DNA from: Agapanthus africanus | Lineage: Eukaryota; Streptophyta; Magnoliopsida; Asparagales; Amaryllidaceae | Assembly: GCA_030015575.1 (NCBI GenBank) | Contig: CM057340.1 | Span: 754,857,632 to 754,921,631 of the forward strand | DNA: 64,000 nucleotides | Direction of reading: 5' to 3' | In this document: positions 12,169 to 23,768 of the stretch, in pieces | Layout of the letters: every line of letters begins with the position of its first letter | How positions within the stretch are numbered: the stretch's first letter is position 1 | Position numbers and translations under genes: made by a program | The notes under the pieces: model-generated | The model's input: only the letters and a program-made list of their open reading frames with translations | What the model was told of the DNA's origin: nothing | Database searches by the model: none

Positions 12169-12509
12169 ACCCAAGACTTCAAGTTTTGTACAGAGGAAAC
12201 CCCCCTCCAAAAACTTCAAACTTTAAAAAAAAAAAAGAGCAAGCAAGAAGAGAGCTTAAAGAGGGAAGAAAGAAGAACATCTCTTTTCGAGGTAAATAAA
12301 AATAATAGCGATCAGAGTATCTCATCTGCATATCCAAGGGTTTAACCCTTATAAAAGAACTTAGTTCTTCCTTTGGATCTGAGATCCATGAGACAAGTCT
12401 CCCACAAATGAGAATTTAATTCTCATAGGGATGAAATTGTTCTTGGGGATCAAAGATCTAGAAAAGAATAGAGAATTGAACTCTTCATAATAGAATATAC
12501 GAAGAAAAC

Positions 12510-12845
12510 CTAGCGTTCAAGCGCCTCACGTATCTCTCATGTGGGCGCTGCTCAATAAAAGTGCTTAGCACTCAATGGTTGGCATTCAGCACCAAGCGCC
12601 TTACGTGGACGTTGCTCAATAAAGAATGTTTAGCACTCAATGGTTGGCATTCAGCGTCAAGCGTCCCACGAGGGCGTTGTTCAATAAAGAGTGCTTAGCA
12701 CTCAATGTTTGACGCTCAGCGTTAAACGCCCCACGTGCCCCTCACGTGGACGCTATCCAACGTAAAGCGCTTGGTACTCATCAGCCAGCGCCAGCGTCCA
12801 GCGCCTCACGTGCTCCGTACGTGGGCGCCATAAAGAATATTTAAC
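12510..12845. repeat. Degenerate tandem block with CACGTG cores
   Basis: Repeats of roughly 65-70 bases with GCGCC(T/C)(C/T)ACGTG..GGGCGCT and AGTGCTTAGCACT alternate inside the LTR. CACGTG is a G-box, bound by plant bHLH and bZIP factors. Related blocks lie at 44150-44450 and, in looser form, 46080-48010. Confidence 0.6.
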
Positions 12846-13884
12846 ACTCCACAAAAAACAAAAAAAGGGGAAAGTAAAATAAAGTATGAGTGTCAGAACC
12901 CATATAAATGCTCAGCATTATTTACACAGAAAGGGGACTGAGCCCAAGTAAGTGCTTAGCACTTTATTTAAATGAAATGACAAAAACTGAGGGGGCTTAG
13001 CCTAAGTTAACCATATCCCTAATTCAGATCAACCGTGCCCATATGCTTGTTATTTTCCAAGTTGGTCTTAGTCCCAAACACGACTACTGATCTTCCGACA
13101 GGATATTCATCTCACACCTCCCCTGAATCCGGAAATCGGTTTAAGGGTATATCTCTCCACACCTCTGATACATGTCGTTGTAATTCTTCAACGTCTTCAA
13201 AGAGGTGGTGGGTCCCGATAACCAACAACTTTTTGGTGCACTCCCAAATCAATGAGTACATCCTAATACAGACCGCAATGTTCTTAAACTAACGACGGAC
13301 TGAAACATTCTTAAACTAAAGCAATAGAGCCAAATGCTCTTTTGTTGGGTCTGAATGATCCCAAAATCCTGTTGAGTAGATTTTAGTCTTAAACTTGGAC
13401 TAATGTATTCTCAACAAATATTTAAGTTGATCTTAATCTCAAACGAGATTAACGATCCTTAAATCAACCCAAACCCAAATCTAAGAATATACGGATTTGG
13501 ACTAATCTACACCCTACGGGCGACAACATAAATTAGTCTCCGTATACAATCCACGGCAACCAAAAATAAAACAAACACACACAACACAAAGTGAAGTTCT
13601 GGAGCAGGAGAAAGTAGTTATCACTACGCGGTAACGTAATTAACTGCAGAGGCTTGCGCCTGCAGGGAAGAGCGTCCCCATAATAAAAAAAACCCTCAGA
13701 AATGAGGGGGAATCTGACGAAGTCTGCTACAACGGCCGCATCCGTCCAAACCTCCGATACACGGTGCCATAAATCAGCTTGGCATTTTTGGAGAGGTGGA
13801 CGGATAAACCTAAATAGCATCTGCCCTCAAATTCAGGCAAGACGATCCATCCCGGTTCATCTCTGTTTTCGGCAGTAAACAGTA

Positions 13885-14030
13885 ATCATATGAAATTTGG
13901 TGTATTGACAAATTAGAGAATTAATATCATATTGGAAGACACCGATCGTCGAATAGAATGGTGGAGGGCATATTTTTTGCCGCCACCTAAAGCAAAAAGC
14001 CTTCTAGGGCATCTTTCCTCCATTATTCTC
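13885..14030. repeat. Half copy of a foldback element
   Basis: Contains ATGAAATTTGGTGTA, an ACCGATCGTCGAATA block and GGGCATCTTTCCTCC, in the same order as the right arm of the foldback at 14468-14828. Interpreted as a diverged right half of a second copy. Confidence 0.45.
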
Positions 14031-14102
14031 AGAGAGAGGGGGGTATGAGCTGGCGGGCTTCTTTTAAAAATGAGTCATCGTTCTCAAAACACATATACCC
14101 TT

Positions 14103-14351
14103 GTGTATTTCATCGATCCAAACCAACCATATTAATCTACGTATCATAAAATCCTTAAATACAAAATCTCTGGATTTAAAGATCTCTAACGCGTTCATTA
14201 AGCGATCACAATTTTCCTATACCGATAAACCGTTGATTTTTTTTATCTGCTTGATGAACGCGTTAGAAGTTTTTAAATTCCGGGATTTTTCGTACATAGG
14301 GGTTTATGATACGTAGATCAAGATATCCGGTTTGGATCAGTGAAATACACG
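14103..14351. repeat. Inverted repeat (foldback / MITE-like), 249 bp
   Basis: Left arm 14103-14207 and right arm 14245-14351 are near-complementary: GTGTATTTCATCGATCCAAA against the reverse complement of TTTGGATCAGTGAAATACAC. Both arms carry CTAACGCGTTCAT and CTACGTATCATAAA. No ORF. A non-autonomous DNA transposon is the simplest explanation. Confidence 0.65.
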
Positions 14352-14425
14352 GGGATATGTGTGTTTTTGTGCAAAGGCTCGTTTTTTGAAAAATAGAAGC
14401 CGGCTCATTCCCTCTCTCTGCCTCC

Positions 14426-14441
14426 CCCCCCCCCCCCCTCC
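14426..14441. repeat. Poly-C run within a pyrimidine-rich tract
   Basis: An uninterrupted run of about 15-16 C followed by CT and CA dinucleotide runs up to 14464. Simple sequence between two foldback elements. Confidence 0.7.
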
Positions 14442-14467
14442 ATCTCTCTCTCTACACACACACAAAG

Positions 14468-14828
14468 GCCATAGGAGAGAATTTTCTCATATGGCGCCGA
14501 ATAAATACACCAAATACATCCTCTCTTATTTTTTCCGACAATCGGCACCCATCATCTTCATCATTATCATCTAAGATGTAGGTACACCAAATTTCATGTG
14601 ATTCTACAACTTTTACACCGTTGATTTAGTGGGTTCAAAATTAACGGTTTACTACCAACATAACTTTTTACATTGCTAAATCAACGTTGAAAAGGTTGTA
14701 GAATCACATTAAATTTGGTGTACCCACATCTTAAATGATAACGATGAAGATAATGGATGTCGATTATCGGAAAAAATAAAAAAGGGTATACTTTTTCGAC
14801 GCCATAGAAAAAAATTCTCTCCTATGGC
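14468..14828. mobile_element. Foldback MITE, 361 bp
   Basis: Nearly the whole element is one inverted repeat with arms of about 170 bases. Ends are GCCATAGGAGAGAATTTT and its complement AAATTCTCTCCTATGGC. Inner arms share TACACCAAATTT, GTGATTCTACAAC and TTAACGGTTTACTACC. No target duplication is clear. Transcription would give a long hairpin RNA. Superfamily not assigned. Confidence 0.75.
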
Positions 14829-14859
14829 ATCTTTCCTCCATTATTCTCATATCCATGAT

Positions 14860-16250
14860 CGTATGATTCAAATTAAAAGGAGAGCAAATCCTTATGATTT
14901 GTAACAATATTATCCAAAATACGCAGACAATAGGTATAGATCCCAAAATTTAGGAGAAGGAATATGTACTTAAATTATTTAAGTTATTTTTTAAAATCAT
15001 TTTAATCGGAGCCGGGAATCAAAAACTAGATTCAACGGCTGCTTGTCTCTCATTCTCTCAACAAAGATGACATCTAGCAACATGTGGGATCATCTCTCAG
15101 CCACAAAGAGATCATAGTCATGTACTACGACAGCTTGCCACAAACTAGCTGAGGTCTGAATTTCAAAGTTGTCCGGAAATTTTAAAATAGCTAGGGTTAG
15201 CCTCCAGAGTTTCAAAGATGTCCAGGAGTGGTGTGAGTGTGTGTATAGATGGATTAAAGCATGCTGTTTGGGTAATGGAGTTTAGATAAACAACGTTTAT
15301 TTTTAAGCGAGGATAGAGAGATGCAAACTGTGATTTGCAACTCCCAAAATCAAAAAAATGAGTTATCTAAATTTTGATCAGATTGGAGTTTAGATGGCAT
15401 GTAGTTTTCTGACTTTCAATGTGAGATAACTATAGTTATCTCAACTCCAAAATAAGAATATGGCAAAGTTAGAATTTTAGAGTCAAGTCTTGCTAACTTT
15501 ATAAAACCACACTCAGAGAACTTTACTTCATTCCCAAACAGGGCCTTAGAATGATAAATCTAAAGCTTTTTGCTTACCATGCATATTAAGATATATCCTT
15601 ACATATGATGAATCAAAATTTGTAAGCATAATGATTTTTTTTCATTACTTGTGTCCTAATAGCAATGTCTCCGAATGGAGCTATCATGCATGAACCACGC
15701 TATCGTGTAATTAAATATCGAAATAAGAAACTGCGCGCAAGTTACGAATCGGAGAATTTCAAAAAGATGTACTGGCTATCTAGGTATCTTGATTCTTGTA
15801 TATGACTTTTCTATTTGGGATTTGTTTATGTTTCAAAAAGTTATGCCCTCTCCTGTAATTAAAATTGGTATTTCGAAATAAAAGATAATGGATTATGTTA
15901 ATTTATGAATACTGGTTACATCAATAAAATGATAAGAGGTAAGGGTTTACAATATAAGCCAATGTAACCGAACCAAATCCCTTGACCTATTAATTAAGTT
16001 AAATTAGTGTTTCACTAAAGTTAGTTGATGATATGTCAGATTTTGTAGCATGGACTAATTATGAATTAAAAGCTTAAACATTTAGGTAACTAGCCAAGCT
16101 AGATGCTAACATTTTTGTCCAAAAGTGGGATGTCACCTTGTTCATTGATGAGGACATGACAGAAATCATCCACATGTAGTACAAGTACTTTGAGAATATA
16201 AAATATGTTTGATATAATAGTATCATCAAGACAACTTCTCAGCAGGAGGA
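14860..16250. other. AT-rich DNA without recognisable gene
   Basis: No credible coding frame on either strand. A possible MITE relic is at about 15261-15537: CTGTTTGGGTAATGGA at the left and the complement-type end TTCATTCCCAAACAG at the right, about 280 bases, no clear target duplication. The remainder shows nothing I can name. Confidence 0.5.
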
Positions 16251-16253
16251 TGA

Positions 16254-16512
16254 TGATATTGAAATTTGATTTAAATTTGGATTAACTCGTCGTGGATAGA
16301 GAAAGGTTCTCTAATAACTAATTCTTTTTCATACTGGGAGTTTTCGTCGCGATTTGCAGGATTAGATACTAGTGGTTCCGAATTTGGGTAAATCTTGTGT
16401 ATTGTTGGTGTGTTCTTTTCGTGTGATTTAGTATCCATGGGATGGTCTTTTCAATCTACCATGGAACAAAAGTCTTGGATTTTCGCTGCACAATAGATAC
16501 GTAATCCTTACA
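16254..16512 (+). repeat. Copia LTR (approximate bounds)
   Basis: Starts near TGATATTGAAATTTG and ends CCTTACA, five bases before the primer site. About 260 bases. Start is uncertain because the partner LTR is absent. Confidence 0.5.
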
Positions 16513-16517
16513 ACAAG

Positions 16518-16529
16518 TGGTATCAGAGC
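16518..16529 (+). promoter_or_regulatory. Primer-binding site, initiator Met tRNA
   Basis: TGGTATCAGAGC, the standard plant LTR-retrotransposon primer site complementary to the 3' end of initiator tRNA-Met. Confidence 0.9.
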
Positions 16530-16555
16530 GTCAAGTTCGTATTTTGGAGTTGATT

Positions 16556-16783
16556 ATGAAGATGATGTTTACAAATTACGAGATTGAAAAGTTCGATGGG
16601 TGCAATAGTTTCAGTTTATGAAGATCAAAGATGACGGAGCTGCTAAAGCAACAAGGTGTGCATAAGATTGTTTTTAAGAAAGACGGGATTCCGGCGATGA
16701 CCGCAGCAGTTGACAATGAAGAGATGGAAGATAAAAGTTAGTTCGATCCAGCTTTCAATGACCGATAAAGTTCTTTGCAAAAT
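16556..16783 (+). pseudogene. Copia gag N-terminus (broken, truncated)
   Basis: From ATG 16556 the frame gives NYEIEKFDGCNSFSL, a stop where Trp is expected (about 16619), then KMTELLKQQGVHKI and KKDGIPAMTAAVDNEEME. This is the N-terminal Gag of Copia elements, whose usual form reads FDGxNxFxLWxxxM. A frameshift near 16740 follows; the other frame continues SSIQLSMTDKVLCKI to the junction. The rest of gag and all of pol are missing beyond the Tekay-like insertion. Confidence 0.8.
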
Positions 16784-17234
16784 TGTCACGCCCCGCTTCC
16801 GAATAGACGGAAACGGTGACGTGGTAGGCCGCAACGTATTTACTAAGAAATAAATACGTTAAGCGTAATTAAGCAATATATAAAATGTACAAGAATAACA
16901 ATAGTATTAAAATAAAACAACTTTATTTACATTTATCTTTACATACAACTGTTTAAAAATGAAAAGATACAATGATAATAAGCAGTGTCTAAACAATGGC
17001 ATACAGGAAAGTAAGTACAAGTAATTAGAAATCAGGTTGTGCCGCAAGCTGGTCCAAGTCCTCCTGATTAGGCTCGATCTCCTGAGAGTTCTGACCTCCT
17101 GACGAACATTCCAAAGGAAAAAATAGAAAGGAATGTCGTCAGAGAACTAACACTCGGTAAGTCCCAAAAGAAGAAAGAGAAGACAGTATATGAAATGAAT
17201 TGTGAACGATTGATTACTGGTATATGATTGTTAT
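16784..17234 (-). repeat. Tekay-like 3' LTR, left piece (split)
   Basis: Begins TGTCACGCCCCGCTTCC, the same head as the nested element's LTR but different afterwards. It is interrupted at 17235 by the nested gag-only element. The LTR resumes at 27423 after the target duplication. Confidence 0.75.
17230..17234. repeat. Target-site duplication GTTAT, left
   Basis: GTTAT precedes the nested element's TGTCACG; an identical GTTAT follows its terminal TTACA at 27418-27422. A perfect 5-base duplication proves the 17235-27417 unit inserted as one element. Confidence 0.9.
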
Positions 17235-20200
17235 TGTCACGCCCCGCTTCCCAAAAGAAGAAGAAGGATGACGTGGCATGGTCCGCAATCTAACTGTATT
17301 GAAGGCGGTCTATTCAATACAGTTACGTTAAGCGTATAAATATTTAACATGCAGGATGTGTACCAAAACAAAAATAATAAAAGCGAAAGGCATTTTATTT
17401 CCATTAACCAAACTTTATTACATCCCGAAAGAAAGAGTAAAATAAACTGAGTAGTTTAATTAAATCAAAGGAGAAACAAAAAGCCCTAAACATGTGGGCA
17501 ACAACAAAAATTAAAACTAGCTAATCTTCCATTGTCCAGTCTGCATAATCTTCATAAGTCGGCTTCACACCTTGATCTTCGCTGTAATACTCATTCTTAT
17601 CTGACGGACATTCCAAAGATAGAGGAAGAAAGGGAAGGTCCGTCAGCGAGTTATACTCGGGTAGGATTGCCTCATAAGAAAGTAAAGGTATAGAAACGAA
17701 CAGGTGTATAAAATAAATATGATGTACATGTGTATAAAGGTATGAGGTTATATACAAATTAGATATGTGAATATGAGTAGCTTGTATATGTTTGGTAAAG
17801 GTTCAAATCAAGTCAAACGGATATTCAGTCTAAGAGTTGGATCAGGTTAAACAAGGTGTGTATGGATGGAATTGACGGGTGAACATACTCGTGTCCTTGA
17901 GGTATCCCATGACTAGCTGGAAGCAATATGAGCTGGTGCTCGTGCCTGAAATGGCAATCAATGTGGTAGCGTGAACATCCCCGAAAGGTGTCCCATGATT
18001 ACGATGGAGTTTTGTCTAACATGAATATCACTCAAGTGCACAGGTATTACCACCCTTCAGTTCCATAATAAACAACAAGTCTAAACTGGTAAAATATCCA
18101 CATCCAAGATACTGAATAACTCGTGTCTCATGAAGAAAGGTAGATAAGCTAACAGGTAGGTATATAACATGATGTGGGTTTGGTGTTGAGTATCAATAGG
18201 TATTGTAAACGTTTTAATTTGTTAAATAAGAGTCCGGATACTCGCGATTATTCGGTTGTGGCCACGGAACAATAACTGGGGAAGTGAAATGTACCGTTTC
18301 ACTTCCTAGGATCATGATCGAGTAGTAAGGGAATCCGAGTTCCGAATTATTCTTGCCTAATCAAACTACCCATCCCCATGATTCAGTATAAGGGTTTCGA
18401 CGAATTAGAGTTAGTGCGTATACCTCTAGGCATGGAATTTCCACATTGTATAGTCGTCCACATTTTGGACTGTTCACCCGGAATATCGGGATCTTCATAT
18501 TTGTATAGTCGTCCACACTTTGGACTGTTCACCCGGAATATCGGGATCTTCATATTTGTATAGTCGTCCATACTTTGGACTGTTCACCCGGAATATCGGG
18601 ATCTTCATATTTGTATAGTCGTCCACACTTTAGACTGTTCACCCTGTCTGCAGGGATCTTCATAAAGTATTCCATACCTAGGTCCGCGCATTCTAATCTT
18701 AACCGTATCATGTTTTGTATATGCCATGTTGTCATAAACTGGGAAATTAAAAAGTATTGATCTCGTTTAATATGGTCTTCCACAACCACTCGTTTTATTT
18801 TCTAAAGTTCGTAAAGCACTTCGTGTCATCTTAGGGAAAGCTTAGTTAAAAAGAAATAATAGTGTTTAATTATCTTTTATTATTTCTAAGAAAAATCATG
18901 ATATTTGGGATATTTATTATTTTGGAAAAGCATAAAATTTTACAGAAAATATCCTTTCGATAAAAGATTGTGGTGTTTATTTGAAAATCTTTTGCAAGAG
19001 GTTTTTATTTGAAAATCTAGACTGCTCCTGATATTCCAAAAGGACAAGTTATGAGGTTCTCAAATCGCCTTTTCACCGCCAATTGTGGCCAAGTAAGCAC
19101 AAGTAATGAAAGGAGGGATCCGCTCATGAATCACCGTGAGACGGGCCTTTTAAAATTACATTTCTCACTTATCTAGCCTAGACACCACAAAATCTGGTTT
19201 AGATAAACGATCGATGCCTACAACCTTCCTTGTTCTAGATTGGTGTTATTTTAAAATTACCTTTTAAAAGATACTAAATATTCCCTTTTGAAAATATATC
19301 GTTATTTAAATTTAATATTTTCTTCTTCAAAAAGGTTGAAGGGGTTCTAAAAAAAAATATTTGTAAGTAAAATATACGTATGCTGTATCTAAAATATTTA
19401 TTTCACATATCTTTATTTCTTATAGATATTTTAAACAAATATAATATTTTAATTAAACGAGAGTATCTTGTGGAAGTAACCTATTTCGAGATCATTTTTA
19501 TGGTATGGGTATGTCAGAGGTGAAATGACAATTCATGGATTATATCAGATTCCAGGTATTATGGGTGTGCAATATACTTCTATGTACAGAGGAAATTTAA
19601 ACACCGTTTTAAAAATATAGGTTAACATTATTATGATTGAGGGTACAAGGAATAGGTATGCACAAATATAATAAAAACTTTTTAAATAGGGTTGATGATT
19701 ATAAGTTGGAACTAGGTTATGAGAAATAAGAAGGTGACAGGAAAAGAAGAGAGAGGCGGATCCTACCTTTGTTTAGAGTTTGGACGTAGACGGTGGAAGA
19801 CGTAGGCTGGTACAAAACTCCGCAAAAGCTCCGCGTCCCGATTTTTCCTCGGTAATTGGGTAGAGCCGTAGTGTTGGCGTCGTCGATACGAAGGCACCGG
19901 TATTTTTTCCAGAATTTTTGGAGTTCGGTGGTGTGAGAAATTTAGATTTGAAAGTGTCTATTTATAGCGTTTTCCAAACAACAGAAAAATCCAAAAAAAT
20001 CACAAAAATCCGCGCTGCCTCGTGATTACGAATCATTAGTCAATGATTACGCCCGCCGCCTCTTCACCTCAGCCGTTGGATTGAGATCCAACGGCTGAGA
20101 TCGCGCCGCCTTCCTCCGCAGCCACGCCACGTATCGCGTATGGGGAGACCACGCGTTTTCGCGTGGTCCCCACTAGGTGAGCGCTGGCTGTGTGATCTGG

Positions 20201-20739
20201 ACCGTTGGATCTTGGATCCAACGGTCCAGATCAAAGGGATTTTAAATTATTTTATTTTATTTATATATATAAAATAATATTCTGTTTATTATTTAAAAAT
20301 TGGATTTGGCTTTAAAAAAATTGTTAAAAATAGTTTAAAACACGGGAAAATTATGGAAAAATTTCAGAAAATATATTTTATTATTATCTTTAGTATAAAA
20401 ATAGTTTTGGGCTAAAAATAAATAATATATTCATCCCTATGGTTTTAGTTAGTTATTAAAGTTATATAAAATCTAGTTTATCCTTTAAAACATTTTTAAT
20501 TGATGATAGAAATATGTAGATTATTTTAAGGCGTTATAAAATTTTATTAAAACATTTTAAGCCTATAAAACAATAAATAGATTTTAGAAAAATTCCTTTA
20601 ATCATATTCAATACTTTGAAAATTATTAACACTACTTTAAAAATTAGTATTATATAAAAGAAACATGTAAATAATTATTTGATAGTAGAAATATAAATAA
20701 AATATATTTTATTAGGTATTAGAAAACATGGTCGTTACA
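17235..20739 (-). repeat. Gag-only element 3' LTR
   Basis: TGTCACGCCCC to GGTCGTTACA, 3505 bases, closely similar to 23935-27417. Contains a four-copy 55-base minisatellite (18448-18667) and AT-rich distal third. The dyad CAGCCGTTGGATTG.. TCCAACGGCTG at about 20060-20090 recurs in the partner. No gene. Confidence 0.88.
18448..18667. repeat. 55-bp minisatellite, four copies, in LTR
   Basis: Units start with GTATAGTCGTCCACA at 18448, 18503, 18558 and 18613 and contain TTTGGACTGTTCACCCGG. The last unit is diverged (CCCTGTCTGCAGGG). The partner LTR has three units at about 25150-25314. Confidence 0.85.
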
Positions 20740-20760
20740 ATCTACCCTCCTTAAAATAAT
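20740..20760 (-). promoter_or_regulatory. Polypurine tract of the gag-only element
   Basis: The plus strand reads ATCTACCCTCCTTAAAATAA directly after the left LTR, so the minus strand carries TTAAGGAGGGTAGAT before the LTR start TGTAACGACC. It sets the minus-strand orientation. Confidence 0.8.
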
Positions 20761-21830
20761 TTCGTCCTCGAAATTTCAGAAGGTAGGTCAAGGAAAGGAA
20801 GAAATCACTAAGAAGAGATTATCGCGGTTAAATATTTTGGTCTCGCACTCTCATCCCGTTTCCTCGCTTCCGTGTATGTCTGCCTAGTAGTTCTTCCTTC
20901 ATACAGCTCTAGCCAGCTAGATTGTCTTGTCGCTCAAGATTTCATCCTTCTAGTATTCCGACCGGTTGCTGCTCGTAGGTTATGCTAACCTTTTCGTGAT
21001 CTCAAAACGTTCAAAAGTATTGCTAGGGTTTCCAGCATACCCTCCAACGAATGTAGCAAAAGTAGGCTATACATAAACCCACCGTCTCCTTCCGAGTTGT
21101 TAAACGGAAAATGAGTCGTGGGCTGAGCTTTCCGTGCTTGCTGCATTGAATCATCATCTCCACTTTTTCTACTATTATCTTACAAATTCTCCATCTTCAG
21201 GATCGTCCCAATCGATCGGTACTTCTCCCATATAAAACTTGACCTCTCTCATCCGCTTCATGTGTTTCAACCATCCGTGTTCCCATGTTCTCCTTAGAGT
21301 AGTGTTTCTGTATCTTCAAGACGAAAATTTATCATTGCCAGTTCTAAATCTGAACATGATAATTGCGTCCACAAGTCGTTAGTTGTCTTGACGCGTATGC
21401 GACTATATCGCCGCGCTGATACATTACATCACCAAGTCACTCCTCCGAAAATCGTTGTGGATTTTTAAAACCTGGGTTTGCTAAGAATTTCAAGAATGGT
21501 TGTGATAGTTACGATCTACCCTCCTTAGAATAATTTCATATTTGAAATTTTCAAAGGAGTGGCCACTACTAGGCATGGAAATCAATAATACTGTCAGGAA
21601 TCCTCTTTGCTGCATGTGTCGCTCCCGCGAGTTGGTGTATCACTTGATTCATGGAAAGTCTCTGAAGGGTTTAGGTACAAGGAATCGGAAAATGTAAAAT
21701 CAGTAGTTGCTTCTATATTGAAGAATTTGGAAGTTGAAGGGAGGTTGTGAATTGAAGGAAAACTTGAGAGATATAAGATAAAGGCAACTAGTCAAAATTA
21801 CGAAAACTAGAGGAATTATGGTGAGTTTAA
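20761..21830. other. Noncoding internal DNA of the gag-only element
   Basis: Between the polypurine tract and the end of gag, where pol would normally be. No RT, integrase or protease similarity seen in any frame. At 21506-21540 a second block GTTACGATCTACCCTCCTTAG repeats the LTR-end/polypurine-tract junction, a scar of an internal rearrangement. Confidence 0.6.
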
Positions 21831-23093
21831 CTAATATTTGCATCGAAGGATGGATAAGCATGGTATCAAAGAAAGGTTGAGAAAAAAAAGAGTACCTCTG
21901 TTGTCTTTCCACGTGGCATCAGCCTTCTCGGCCGTCATGGTGAAGGTCTGACGTTTGGGTCCATTCCTTTGCACTTGCTGAAAAACACGCTCCTGTGATG
22001 GCAAGGGTGATCCTTTTGGTGTTGCCCCTTGACCGGTTAATTTAGTGGCGGAAAGTGGCCGGTTTTCTTGTGTTGGTGCCCCATAATTAGCCGGCTTATT
22101 GACGGGGCCTGATTGTCTCCCTCTCTGATGACAGTCCCCAATGGCATGATCTGGAGACCCACAGACTATACAAAGTTTGTTCAAAATGCGACAGTCTCTC
22201 ATGTAGTGTCCGGTCCTACCACAATGGTTGCATACAACGGCTGTTTTTCCGAAGATAATTGGTACTGCTGGTCTCTTAGGTGGTTGTCTCCCGTTGAATC
22301 TGGAAGATGATCTCTCAAGAATTTGATTGGCTGGTCGTTTAATGCCAGACAAACGATCATCCTTCCTTATGCGTCTCTGAAGGTCTTCAAAGTTTCGTGC
22401 CGTCTCTAAAATTTCATCATAAGTTGATAAGGTAGCAGAAGACATGGAGGACTGTGTCTTCAGGTCCAATCCTTGTCGGAATCTCTTAACATAAAGTTCT
22501 GGGGTTGCCACCAGATGATGCGTGAACCGACTTAACCTTGCGAACTCCGAAGCTTACTCGTCCACCGACTTATCCCACATGCTCCCTTGTTGGAACTGTA
22601 TAAACTCCCGTTCCATTTTTAAGTGTGCCACGACTGGAAAGTACTGGGTATCAAAACGTTGTTTGAACCTTTCTCAGTCGATGGGCTCCTTCGATCTACT
22701 TTCCTCTGCCTCCCACCATATCCTGGCATCATCCGTAAGTTGTAGCTTAGCGATGTTCACCCATGCGTCCTTCGGAATTTGGGCGGCACTAAGATCATTG
22801 ACTGTTCCCTTGAGCTATTCTTCAGCTTCTAAAGGAGTTTCCTTCCCCGAAAAAGTCTTAGGGTGGAGTGATCTGAACTGCTTCACTTCCGCCGAACCTT
22901 GTGGAACTGGGGTTAGTGCCTTACTTAAAATCTCTGCTTGTTACTGCCTACTTTCTCGTAGCTCCTGATGAAGGGCAGCTGTCCGCTGTTGCTCCAATAG
23001 TCCTTGCATCATTTGTAGCATAGCTGCTTGCTGAGCAGCGGCTTCATTGACTCCATTTCCCCTTCGGTTGCGGTGATGGTGTCGTCCAGCCAT
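21831..23093 (-). pseudogene. Gag of the gag-only element (broken)
   Basis: The minus-strand frame from ATG 23093 encodes a basic N-terminus, a Gln-rich segment (QQAAMLQMMQGLLEQQ), the retrotransposon gag core (AKLQLTDDARIWWEAEE; TQYFPVVAHLKMEREFI; LYVKRFRQGLDLKTQ), then two CCHC knuckles: CNHCGRTGHYMRDC and CIVCGSPDHAIGDC. A basic Pro/Gln linker leads to MTAEKADATW, where a protease would begin in an autonomous relative; the sequence then departs and ends at 21831. Four in-frame stops interrupt the first half (near 22940, 22815, 22675 and 22557), two of them TGG-to-stop type. Tandem knuckles would bind element RNA for packaging. Confidence 0.85.
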
Positions 23094-23332
23094 TGATGAT
23101 CTGAATCAGAATAGGTTAGGTTACAATCAGGCTGAAGGATGAGACAGGATAATAACTTGCATGGAAGAACAATAATTAATGCAAGAGAGGCTAAGAAGAG
23201 CACAAGAGAGATTTTTGCTCGAAACTAAGATTTTATTATCCAACTTCAATATGGAGAGTACAACCGGAAGTAAGGACATGCCAATACTATTCTTACATCA
23301 CTTTATTCGGCCAAAGAATGGAAAAAGACTTA

Positions 23333-23768
23333 TTAGTCTCGATTACAGGTGTTCAACAAGTGGTGATAGGTTCTCGAACTAAGAAAAGTATGACCATTCC
23401 CACGGTGCCTTGCGAGGACAACTGCTTGAGTTTCTTCGGCCTCGAGTTCCTCCTCACTCGAAGTTTCTTCCTTCGACTCATCCTCAGCAGGAGCCTCGCT
23501 CTCTGATTCCACCTCTATAGGGTTTTCTTCTTCTGCAGGAGCCTCATTTTTCTGGACCATCCTTTATATGCTCCTCTTCCCTGGGATCTTCTTCTTCTTC
23601 GGAGTCGTTGGCCATCATAGACTTCGGATTTGCAGCATCGACTTCTTCGTCTTCCGAGTCGCTGTCGGAAATAACCACCTGAGAGTCTACGACTTCGTCG
23701 TCTGAATCTCCAGATGTAGCTTCAAAGTAATATCGGACATGTCATCCTCGTTGGAAAGATTTGCCATG
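23333..23768 (-). pseudogene. Acidic Glu/Asp/Ser-rich ORF upstream of gag
   Basis: The minus strand from ATG 23768 (MANLSNEDDMSDI) shows, across frames, long acidic runs (VVISDSDSEDEEVDAAN; DSEEEEDPREEE) and then, from 23560, EVESESEAPAEDESKEETS and SSEEELEAEETQAVV. At least two frameshifts separate the parts, so it is broken now. It lies in the leader between the primer site and gag. No known domain; it resembles a disordered acidic protein. Extra ORFs before gag are known in some plant Ty3/gypsy elements. Confidence 0.45.

Larger units (their letters stand above)
6421..13881 (+). mobile_element. Tat-lineage Ty3/gypsy retrotransposon, 3' part
   Basis: Plus-strand element represented by its 3' end: an antisense multi-exon gene (10847-6584, minus), a polypurine tract (11613-11626) and a 3' LTR (11627-13881). 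The LTR end and antisense promoter are homologous, in inverted orientation, to those of the large Tat element at 44706-64000, which supplies the lineage assignment through its pol. The gag-pol part would lie left of the Athila insertion, outside the window. Confidence 0.75.
11627..13881 (+). repeat. Tat 3' LTR (plus orientation)
   Basis: Starts TGTTTCCCC after the polypurine tract and ends GGCAGTAAACA at 13881, where homology to the inverted LTR edge at 44706 ends. About 2.26 kb. Its right 350 bases (13530-13881) are the reverse complement of 44706-45050. It carries a sense TATA box, many short palindromes and a GC-rich CACGTG repeat block. No coding frame of note. Confidence 0.78.
16254..16783 (+). 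mobile_element. Copia-type retrotransposon fragment
   Basis: Plus-strand fragment of LTR, primer site and gag start, cut off at 16784 by the Tekay-like LTR. The purine-rich AGCAGGAGGATGA just before the proposed LTR start and the Gag peptide point to a Tnt1/Tork-like Copia. Left edge is approximate. Confidence 0.7.

Noticed and set aside
16130..16250. Possible 3' end of a second Copia element before the LTR (polypurine-like tract AGCAGGAGG)
   Set aside because: A polypurine-like tract before an LTR that is followed by a primer site would mean a tandem Copia, but no Copia pol could be read upstream, so it was not called.
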